From Lichenostomus cassidix (lineage: Eukaryota; Chordata; Aves; Passeriformes; Meliphagidae), in NCBI GenBank assembly GCA_008360975.2, contig CM039182.1, forward strand, positions 81,995,405 through 82,059,404: a stretch of 64,000 bases of DNA, given 5' to 3'. Both the position numbers and the translations under genes were made by a program. The notes beneath the pieces are model-generated. The model did no database searches, was not told the origin of the DNA, and saw nothing but the letters and a program-made list of their open reading frames with translations. This document shows positions 41,801-53,800 of the stretch, piece by piece. The first letter of the stretch is position 1. Every line of letters starts with the position of its first letter.

Positions 41801-44800
41801 GGACAGGCACTTCTCCTAGAAGTTAAATAGCAGTTGGAGTTATTCTACCCAGGAAAATGTGTTTCTTCTCCTGGTGCATTTGATACAAGGCTGGGGCCTT
41901 TGCAGAAAATATGCTACAGTAAAGGGTGTTATTGATTTCTGCACATGGGCAGCAGAGTGGAATTTGAGGTCTTTTGGTAGGTGATCAAGTGGTTTCTTCT
42001 GTTCTTAAAGAGTATCCTTTAATCCACTATGACAAATTGAGTTCATTGTAAGTACAAAAAAAAAGGGTTGACAGAAATTTTTTGTAATATCCTTGAAGTT
42101 ATATTTTAACATCAGTTTTTAAATGGAGCTTACTTCTTTCAATTCCCTGTGATATTCACATTAAAGGACCTAAGAATTATTTCAATACTCCACCTTGCAA
42201 AATGTAACTCAATTTCTGAGGAGAAAATTGTGGACAAGAACCATCAATGTCTCTGTTTCGAAGAAGTGGTTGCTGGCATGAAGACTGGTGTTAAATTTTT
42301 TGAATTTTTCCTATCTACCATTAAGGAGAAGATCAAGCATAAATTTCAGTCCTCTGGCAGTCTAACAGTACAGTTATCACTACCACTTAAATTCAGCACT
42401 AAACCCTGAAAAAGAAGTGTCAAAGTAGATGGTCTAAAAATCTTTGATGCATTGTATTTTCATTCAGCGTTTTTACTGTTGTTTTAGTTATTTTCTTGCA
42501 GGAAATCTCATGATTCTTGCATGTGTTGAAAACTTAATTTTGCCTCTTCAAATATTTAGCTTTATATTCCTCAAACCTGAATCTTGCTTTCTTCATCCTT
42601 TCAGGATTCTCTGAAGAATAGAATAAGGATGGAGCATCTTCATGATGTTACCTATTAATTGTCACAAAAAGATAGCTGATTGCAAAAATAAGATCATTTG
42701 AGATGTTTAAGGTTTATGTATTAATTTTTTTACTCAGTAAGTGTGTAACTGTAACTCCTATCCTTCTGAAAGTTTCTTCTTCTTTCCTCCAATGTTTCAC
42801 TTTTTTTCCCAACTACTTTCATCTCTCCAAATATTTTTTCTACCAGTTTTCTTCAGGATTGCTGCCTGGTTCATTTCCACTTTTCAGCCACAGTGCGGAC
42901 ATCTTGGACTCTCACTTAGGTAGGCTCAGACATTAGGAGGCTGCCAGAAAGACAATGGAAATACAACTGTTTTCTAGTAAAGGATGCAACTCTTACAATG
43001 CCAGGAATCTCATCCATGCTCCCAACCTCCTTGTCCTCCCATCCATTTCCTTACTTCTGAGAGATGAAAGAAGTTAACCCTGCCAGCCTTCGTCACAGAG
43101 ACCTTTTGTTATCTTCAGCTCTAGAAAAGAAAATAGTAAAGCACCTGCCAAAAAGGGGCTCGGTTGAAAAAAAGACTTTGGATTTCTGTAAGTTGTACAG
43201 AACCAGAGAACAAAACAACAATCTGTTTTGAAAGTTGTATTTTGAAAATCAAATTAATTGCTCATGCAAGTATTCTCTAGGTGGAATTGAGCTGGTTTCA
43301 TCTAAGTCACTTTATGAAAGTGACTTAGTCGCTTCTTTCCTGTAATTTGGTATTTTTACTTGTTAAAACATATGAATCTCATTTCAAGTGGAATATTTGT
43401 TGAAACAGTACATTATGTTATAGATACAGATTCAGACTTCAGTAGGTTAGAAATTGGAAATAGTAGTCTTCAGACTACAATCTCAAAACACTTGAGGAAA
43501 GGTGTTGCATAGCTCCATCTTAGATGCCTCTTCTATCCTGCCTAGGATAGAAGACGTAGAATCATCAGGGACACTTTATTTAAACTGCATGTCACCAGAA
43601 CTGGTATGCATGCAACTTCTGATGGTGATGACAATATATTGAGTTTTTATGTATCTGAAGGGCCTTCTAATCAGAAAATTTTATTTGTCGTTAACATCTT
43701 GCAGATCTTGCTGCCTGATGTGCACATATGAGAGTATGACAATATTGTGAACCTGCTTTTTTCTGACAGTGTGTTTCCTTGCCTTTATCATAATCTGAAT
43801 TGTTTGGATATTAGTTATTAGCAGTGCTTGCTTTAGAAAGGAAACAGTTTGGAAGCACATCCACTATGTTCAGATATTTCTTTGAGCAGAGGGATAAAGA
43901 ATACAGATAGTTGTGGGTGCAGTAGGAATGCTTTATTTATCCAAAGGTGATTGGTAGAATGTGAACCATCTTAATATCTTGAAAAATGAGTGATCAAATA
44001 ATCTAATTTGTGTAGCTCTCCTGTCTTGCCTACAAGCCCTTCTTTACTTTCTTCTTGACAGAGTATTTCTTCATACAGAGACTTTTTTCCCATGCTTGCT
44101 ACTGCTCCCTTCTGTGTGTGTGTCTCTCCCTCCAACCTTTCCTTTGCACTCCAGAATTTCCTGTTTTTTTTCTTTTAGTTTCTGTATTTTGTTGAGGCTA
44201 TTACAATGGCTACAAAGTAGAAAAATGTTTTGACAGGCTTTCTGATATTTCATGTTATTTTTTAAAATCCAGTCTTTTAAAGAAGTATTCAGAAGCCTCC
44301 ATTCTCAAGGACTTATTGTCTTCCATTGCATGTTATAATGATTTCTAAGTAATTTTAAAAAAGTAGGAAAGAAAGAAAACTATGTAAGAGAAGTAGAACT
44401 CTTCCTCAGAGGATAAATGAGATCTGGCAGACAGTATTCCTGTGTTCATTTGCTGCTTTTGAGAATGACCTGAATGTACTTTTCATAGGTATTCCACTTT
44501 TTTCATGTTTGCAACATCTTCAGAAATCTGTATTCAGTCTGTGGTTTATGTGATAATCTGTTCTCCAAAAAGCAACTGAAATTTATATACCAATGGTTGC
44601 CTGATGTAACACTAGTGTGATGTTTGTTACATATGTACCAATACTTTCTTCCTAATTTAAACAGTGACATTCTTTTAGATTATGCTCTTTTTGCTGTTCA
44701 GTGATTGGATTTTTCCAAAGATAGCATTTACATCTCATGTTCTAGATAAACTGTTATTTCTCTCCCTCATAATATGGAACCTATGTGTTGGAGAGAATTT

Positions 44801-47800
44801 TCACTCTTAGATAATTAACACAAAATCATTCATACGGTATCAGAAAATATTTGTTGCTAATAGCTAGTCTTCAGGAAAAGTTCTATAGCTCTATATGAAA
44901 AGTGAATTCTGATAGTTTCCTGCCTTGCTTCAGCTTAAAAGTCAGGTGTGTATTCTGGAGATCTTTTTTTCCCAGGTGTATCTGCGTCTGTGTATATATA
45001 TTTTTACAGATGGAGAAAGCATGTGTGTATGTACACACATGCATACAAATATTTTAAAACAGTTTTGCTTTATTAATGGTGTTGCACCAGCAAATACAGA
45101 TTCTTTAACTTCAATTATGGAAGTAATCTAAATGACCAATTTTTTTAAGCAAAGATACTCTTTTCATTCTGAAGCAGAACATTACTTAGGGGAGCTGCTT
45201 CATGGAATCTTCCTAACATCTTGCCACATCTATTGAGTAAATATCATATGTATGTAGAAGGTGTGTGGCACTTCCTAATTGTGCTAGTAAGGATCTCTTT
45301 GAGGCTGATGCCTCATGAAAACTAGCTTTTCAACTGTCACGTGCTTTCTCAAAAGTGTCTCCTTTGGTGAAATTTTTGTCTCTACTCTGTTAGTAAAAAG
45401 ATTTTTTTTTTTTTTTTTGTGCAGCAAAAGCCCACAAAGACATTAGCAGTATTCACACATCTGTTTTCTCAATACTAGCAACATTCTGCAGTACTACTTT
45501 TTTTTTCTTTTTTTTTTTTTCCCCCTTCAAAACTAACAAAGCATTTGTTTAGGAGTTACAGGGACAGCATGCACAGTATCTTCAGTATGAAGGGCAGTAT
45601 GTGAAGCACTTTGGACTGAACTTTTTTCACCAACTGTTCATAAACTTATATAGGTCACCAGGTAGTATCTTGATACATGTTGTATATTACACTATTGCTA
45701 GTCAATTCCTCATTTGAAATATAAGTGGGACTTCACGATGGTAGACCTTTTGTATAGGTAGAAATTTTTAGGTGTATAATTTTTTTCTCTTTCTATTTGT
45801 CTCTTGATCTATTTTCCAGTTTATTTAGGTTACCATATTCTTTGGAGACTTTAGAAAAAATGGAGCAGTTGGTTCTGTTAATCAAGATCCTTGAAGCTGT
45901 TTAATACCACTATTTATGAGATACCAGAATGCCTGAGGAAAGAGATTATTCAAACACATTTTTCAATTGTTTGCTATAGCTTCAGGTCTGAATAAAACAT
46001 GTCTCCTGCAGAACTCAGTTTTGAATTGTTTCCCTGCACAAACTTTGATATGATTTTATTATTAATAGAATAGCTCCAGTAGTAAAAGAGTCTAAAATAT
46101 TGCAGCTTCCATAATCAAGAATGTTATTAGACCAAGTATTTTGTTTGTATTAAGTTAATACTTGCACAAATTCTAAAAGTTCAAGCAGATCAGAATGTCC
46201 TTATCTGTTGTGGTGAAATCTGGGCCCTACTGAAGGTGTTTCCTCCATTTGATGTCCAAGTTTTCTCTGAGCAGTTCCAAGAGGCTTGTTCCAGAGTGCT
46301 GTGTACATTATCTTCAAAGGCCACTCACTGCAAACTGAGCAGCTGCATGACAGGAGTCATCTGCAGTACAAAGATGGAAAGCTGCTGTTTAAAAGTCCCC
46401 TTTCTGGGAAGCAAGCTACCAGTGGGAAGTGTTTGAGAAAACCTGGTTTGAATATATAGTTTTTTCTACCCTTGCTATGTTTAATCTATCTAGCTTGAAA
46501 ATGCTAAGATATTTAGTCTCAAGTCTCACATGTAATGTTATGGGGAGTGGTCAAGCAAACATTGATTTTATTGCTGTCCTGCCCTTTCACCTATTTTTCA
46601 CCGCAAAATATCGTGGATTATACCCTTATTGTCTGCATTGGATTTAGTCTTGAAAGGTTGTAACTTGAGTCTGGCTTGAAATCTGACAGCTTTCTGAGTA
46701 TTGATTTACACTTCTAGAAAGAAAAGGAACCAATCTCAGCAAGTGTCCTGCTTATTGTAATAGGATGGTATATTCTAGTGCACAAGATGTATCTGATGGT
46801 TGTTTGCCCATGCGTGGACAAATGTATTCTTTCTCTTGGCCAAGTCTGACATAGATATATAGATATGTATGAAACCAGTTGGGATTTTTTTTTTTCCAAT
46901 TCTGAGACTGTGCTCCTCCTCTACTTTTGTACATTCAAAGAGTAGAGACAGAAGGTGCATAATAGAAGCCACCATTCTGTGCTTCCTCTTCAACTCTTCC
47001 TTCATTTTCATTCTCTTCCATGTGGCAGTTCATTGCAGATGCATCAGTGTAGGGGAGGTAGTACTGCAATAGAAGGATATCTATTTGGAAAATTATCTCC
47101 TGGAAACTGAAATTAGCACAATTGTTAAATCTAAAAAAAAAAAAAAAAAAATACTAGGTGGTTAATTCCAACTTCTTTCTCAGTATGGTTTCAGATAGTG
47201 GAAATCCCAACTGGAATGTAGAGAAGAGATATAAATCAAGAGAAAGCAGAAAAAAAGCATGGAAATATAACAACAGAGATTGTTTTAGGCATCACAGCTG
47301 TAGAAACAATTGAAACCCTCTGTTTATGGATTATAGGGACAGTGTATTAAGCAGTGTGTCCTCCTCTTCCACCAGGCCCAGATTAGCTTAGGTGGCCATT
47401 TATCAGATTAGCTTGGCCGTCAGTGTAGCAACCGTATTTGGCTCTCCATGGTGTCTGTAGGGTGATGGATATGAAGGCAGCTCCATTTTTTCCTGTTTAT
47501 GCTTGTGTACAATTTGTGTGCTGAAGAAGGCAAGGAAACAGAATATTTTGCACTAGACAATTAATTCCCTTCATTGAAAATAATGACAGTGCTTTCATAA
47601 CCTGGAAGTGCTACATTCTGAAATAAATATACACTCAGTCAAGTTTCTGTTATGGCTACATGCCTGCCCATTTCCGTACTAGTAAAACTAACAAGGGGTG
47701 TTTTGGCATCAGCTCACACTTGAGCAGCAGTGAGGGTGTTTTTTTTTCTGAGCTGCTGTGGTAGCTATTATTGTTTATTATATGCGCTGCGGTGCCTCGG

Positions 47801-50800
47801 AAACCCAATCTAAAGTCATGCCCTGTTGTTCCAGACACCCTACAGACTAATAGAAAGAATAAAAAACCCAGGTCCTCACTACCTTTGACAGCTTGCAGTC
47901 TAGTTTAAGACTGAATGCAATGAATAGATAAAACAGACAAATAGGTTTGGGAAGGCAAGAGTATAAAACAGGTCCATAAATTAAAAGCAGAGGTCTCAGT
48001 TCACTGTCTTTCTAAATATTTTATTTACTTGCTAAATGCCATTTGGACTTTCTTCGCCAAATTTACACTTAAAATAGAGAGTGGCTGTGATGCGCATCTG
48101 TTTCAAAGTTTTTGTCTACTACCACACATGCAGTACTGTTGAATGGTGTGGCATTTTTACTTTTAGAAGATTTTCTGTTATTTTGACATGAGTGATGACA
48201 AAGATTAATGGGTTTTTGCAGTAGTATGAGACTCAGCATTTTTTCATTAAATAGAGGGTTAAAACAATCAGGAAATTCTGTAGGCACTTCAGTATCAGTT
48301 ACATGTTAGCTAAAGAGGCTGGCTGTCTTTCTTTCTTGAATGGACATTTCAGATACCTAAATACATATTTCATATAATAGAATTATAATCTTGGCTTTAA
48401 GTAGTTGTGGTTGTCTGTGAACATGTAAAGGAAGAGATAACGCAAATCAAAATTTTAACTTTAATCATTAAGAAATATTTTGCTTGCATTCAGTTGTGCT
48501 CACCTCTTTGTCTAATATTCATACCTCTAGTATATTCTAACTTTTAGGAAATGCAAGTTCTTGAAATTAAAGGATGATGTTCATAATATGAATGAGGCTA
48601 TGTTATGCCTGGAGAGAAAATAAAGACCTTGAGTTGGATTCTTTTTCGTGCTTGAAATCTGACTATTCTGTAGATCTTCTCAGCAGCATAGTCTGATGCT
48701 GGTTGGCTGTAGAAAATATGATTCAGATATGGGCTTTGGTCAAGTTCACTTAGTAAACTCTACAAAAGTTGGAGAGCTTGGGGGACAGGAATAGTCATCT
48801 GCTGCATTTAATAAGCTCTTGAGAATCTAGGTAATGTATTCTATTCTGGGTATTTTGAGAGCTGTTCTAATGTACTATCTTGGTTGGGTTATTCAGTACT
48901 CAAAAACTAGTCCTGATTTTAATTATTTCCCAGTCTGCTAGTTAGCTATGCCAAAACTATTCCATGGAAGGTAGGGTTAAGGTCCAAGAGGAGCAGAGTA
49001 TTCTAGATTGGTGCTTGAAATGTTGGTATGAGTCATATTTCATGTGTAACTATGAGCTGCAAATTCCTCATTTTAACAGTTCATCCTCCCCAACAAAATA
49101 AAGACTGGAGCTCATTTTTTTGTTAATAAATTTACAGAATCACAATCACAGAATCATTTAGGTAGGAAAAGACTTCTGAGATCATTGAATACAACCTATG
49201 ACCTAACACCACCCTGTCAGCTAGACCATGGCACTGAGTGGCACATCCAGTCTTTCCTTAAACAGATCCAGGGATGGTGACTCCAACACCTCCCTGGGTA
49301 GTCCATTCCAATGTTGCACCACACTTTCTGTGAAGAAATTCTTCCTAATGTCCAACCTAAGCCTCCCCAAGTGCAGTTTAAGACTTATCCTGTGTTGTGT
49401 GTCCTCTTGTCCTGTCACTGGTTTCTTGGGAGAAGAAACTGAAAGCACCTCATTACAGCCTCCTTTCAGGCAATGGTAGAAAGTGATAAGGTCACCCCTG
49501 AGCCTCCTTTTCTGCAGGCTAAGCAACTGCAGCTCCGTTAGCCACTTTGTGTAAGAACTGTGCTCCAGGCCCTTCATCAGGTTCGTTGCCCTTCTCTAGA
49601 CATGTATTTTCCATTGCCATTTAGTTATGTGCCTCGTGTAATCTGTAAAATGTGTTTACCCCCTGCAACAAACATAAATGAAAATCTTGGATGTAAAGAG
49701 TGATGTCCTGGATCAAACAGTCTTGCTTGGATGCACCTCTGTCACTGCTTTGATAACAATGCAGCAAGAAAAAGTAAAGAAAATTATTTTATGGATGAAG
49801 GCTTTTTATTCTCTAACACCTGGATGTTTTACACTTTTCCTTCTGCACAAGACCACTTTACACAGTTGTCTTTCATTTAACCAGTGAGAGTCAGATATAT
49901 CTCTTCCCAACCTGTTGAATGTTGAGGGTATTGTGAAGTGTTTCTCCTAAGATTTAAGTGCAATTGTGTCCTGACAGTTCTTCAGTATCTTACATATTGC
50001 TGTGAGTAGATCATTCCTACTCTGTTTAGGCCTGACATTAAAATGCATTTCTTCTAAATACAGTGAGAAGTTTGAAAGAAATTTACCCCATTCTTTTCAT
50101 AAGCTTCTTGCATACAAATGAACTTTTGTTCATACACCTTATTCTAGGAAGTAAAAATAAATAAATAAATAAAGAGCCTAAAGAGGCTACTTTATGAGTT
50201 CACTGGTCATTTTCTAGGGACAGATTTTTAGACTATGAGATTTGGGTGTTGGAGTTTCTTCAGTGAGAGTATACAGGACATTTTTCTGGTTGTGCTGGTT
50301 CTTTATTGATTTTTCAATAAGAATCAGGTGCATAGCTCATGCTATCCTTTCAGTGGTCTTCAGTGCGATAAAATATTAAGCGTGTCAGATCTTGAACAAG
50401 AATAATATCTTAGATAAAGGAAGGAAATAATCCAATCAGTCAATTATCTGGCTTGAGGAAAAGGCCTTGGGAGATCTGAGTTGTGAAGGGGGTTCATTAC
50501 AAGACTGGGGTGTGACAAGCACAAATGCTTGGTCTGTAAAATATTAATTCCACTGATGAACTCTACAGTTGCCTAGATCTCTAGTACTCTGTCTCAAAGG
50601 TCTTCAGGCCCATGCAGAATCCCATTTTGGTTTCTGGGGCTCAGAATGTAAAGCTAAATTTTTAATTAAAACCCCACAGATTTTCCCCTCAAGAATGTTA
50701 CTTAATTGGATTAATCTATATGTATGGAATAGAGAGAAACTATAAGATGGGAAATTTTTAAGATGGAAACAATTTGAATCAACTTTTTAGAAGAAATGTT

Positions 50801-53800
50801 CACAATGTCTAAAATTAAAAATACTTTGAGGGGAGGCATAGGAGGATTTATATCTAAAAATGCCACAAAGGAACTTCTCTTGTGAAATTTCCCCAAAAAG
50901 AAATATTTTTCTGACTAGCTCTGGATAGAGAGAGCTCATTACCCTATTACATATAAGAAAGAATCAGTCATAATATGAAACAGAGACCAGAGGCATTCCC
51001 TTCATACTTTACACCATCAACATGCCTTTTACCCAAATTTGTCACATGAGAATCAGTCTTCAACATCTTCCTGGAAACAAAGTTAATATTATACTAAAAA
51101 TGTGCAAGAAGAGGAAGGACATTTTTATATCTTCTAACGGAAAGCTGTGCACAGATTGGTGGGCTAGCACTGCCTCTGGGCCAGTATGGTGTGTGCTGAA
51201 ATGCAGAATGATGTCTGTTCACTTGCTCAGCTTAGAGCTACTTCTTGGCACAAAACTTCTCATAAGCCAATAAATATTTATTGCCTCTGAATGCAACCAG
51301 TTTCATATGAGCTATCTCAACTGTTTTGCCAGGGTTTTTCAGTTCCAGGATTATCTTCCTGAAATCTGGACCTCCTCTAAATGACTTGTCTAAATGCCAA
51401 AGTGACAGAAGTGGAATTGAAAATGTGTACTCCTGGCTGTTAACGTATTCATTGCCTAGCCCATATTTCCTTATGCACCATGAAAAAAGATTAGAATTAC
51501 ATTGTATTCTAGAAGTGAGAAAAGGACCATCTAATACCAAGTCAGAGACTTTTACAATAATTGTTTTTGCTCCTAATTCTGGAGTAGTCTTATAGGCAAG
51601 GATTTTGAAAATCTTAGTTTCTAGGTTTTAAGACTTGTTCTGTTTCCCAGTACTTAATGTTAACCTGTATGTATTGGAAAGCAGCAAAAATCTTGTCCAT
51701 AATACAAAGGAGAGTCTGCATGAATTGGGAAGTACGAGTTAATTGTGAACATAATTGCACTTCTGGTGGATAATTGCAATCGTAAGTCAAGCAAGACAGC
51801 TTCTAACAGTTGGGTCAGATTTTTAATTCTGTGATCTAAATTATTGATGAGGATATTTTCACAAGCTTTATGCATAAAAATTGACTTCATAACAGAGAGG
51901 TCAGCTGGTCTTGTCTTCTAGCCTTTATGATTCTCAGTGATAATCAGAAGTGTTTTCTTGTAAATGTATGCTGTTTTTATGCATCCTGACATACATGCCA
52001 AATGTAGGTGGTAAATTACTTACAAGCTTTATGAAGCAAAAATTAATTCTGTATGTTCGAGTTGAAATAGTGATTTAGCACCTTGGGAATCTTGCAAGCC
52101 ATTTTGAGTCAATTATGGAAAGCCCAATGCAGGCTACTTTTCACAGTGTGGCTGCAGTCAGACTAAGTGGTATGATGCATAAAGAAAACAAGAGGATCAG
52201 TACAAGAATGCATAATACTGTTGTATGAATCAGCAGTGTTTCCACATCTGATAGACAGCTGCATTGAACATAATAGATCTTGAGACCAATACAGTGTTAA
52301 TAGAAGAGAACTTGAGACAACTGGTGAGGTTGATTAGGGCTATAAAGATATTTATAAGAGGAGACAAAAAGGTTGAGATTATTTATGCAGAAGATGGATT
52401 GAAAACTTCTATAACCTGTCTCCTAAAGCAAGATTTAAGAGTCCATCCAGTATCATCAAATAGAATAAATTCAAAACAGATAAACAAGAATTTCATTTTG
52501 TACATGAAACACAAAGAAATGACAAAAGTCAAGGTCACAAAGATGGAAATTTAAGATAATTCAGAAAGATATTTGGCACCCATTTTAATTAGAATTTTAA
52601 ATAATAAGCATAGGGGGTATTAGAAAAGATAAATCACTTTGAAAAAAAAGTGCCTGAGTCAGTCGAACGTACTTCTACTATAATGGTTTATTGCATCTTC
52701 CTGGGATGTGTTTTGGCTCATTGGCATTATGAATATTGAGTAAGAGTCAGGATATCAGACAAAATGGACAATTTTTTATATTCATGGTTACAATTTCCCC
52801 TCCTTGGCAATCTGAATTAATTTGTTATAATTTCTCTCTGTTTTGTTTGTCAAAAAAAAAAAAAAAGGAATTGATGGCAGCTCTGATTTCCCTTCTGTCC
52901 CCAGAAAGTAGATGTCATAGTTGCCTTTCAGAGATTCAAAGGGTCAAATATTTTGATATTTCTTTCCTTCATATTTCATGCTTATGATCTATAAACAGGT
53001 CAGTGACTAGAGAAAATATCTAATTCTGTGCTTCTTTTCTGTCATTTCACTACTTTGATAAATGAGAGATGGTATAATTTACAATTTCAGGGATGCTGAG
53101 CTGGAAGCACTAACTGGATGTGTTTCATTCTAAAAACACTTATACCTTGAAAATTTTTCTGCCTCTGAGTGTCTGAATTTCTGTATTGCAATAACTATTA
53201 AAATTCTTACCATAATAATATGAAGAATGTAATACATTCATAAGAAGTTTCTTAAAAAAATTTTTAACAAGAGTGTCTCCTCCTCCTACTCTAATTTACA
53301 GGACAAACAATTCCAAGTCTAAAATGTAACCCTTCTTGATCAGGGCATTTGAATGCTGAACCAGAATCTGAATTCTGAAGGTACTTTTTCTCTCCACAAA
53401 AGTTCAAACCCTTAAATACCATTATGTTAGCTCTCAAATTAGCAAGCTATGGCTGTGACTAGAACTGCTTAAAGAAAGAATTTCTGTTTTATGGGATTTT
53501 CTGGGTTAAAAAGAGATTATCTTCAGTTGTGGAATTACAGGAATAAATACTGGAATTTCCCCCCTTGCCCTTCCCCCAAAATAAACCCAAAATTAATTAG
53601 ACTTAATTATAGTCCGTTAAAATCAGAGAATATTGTAGTTGAATGCAGGTCAAGCAGGTCAAGAGCAGGTTACTTAGTGCCATGTCCAGTCCGGTGCTGA
53701 GTATGGGTTGTCTTCTTCACAGTGAAATTTATTTTCCTGATACATGATGTCAGAATTTCCCAGGTACCAGCTCTCTGTTGCACCTTGTCCTTTCCCTGAG

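Noticed and set aside
45402..45523. Two T-rich runs resembling retroelement poly(A) tails in reverse
   Set aside because: No AATAAA in position and no distinct insert body or flanking duplications.
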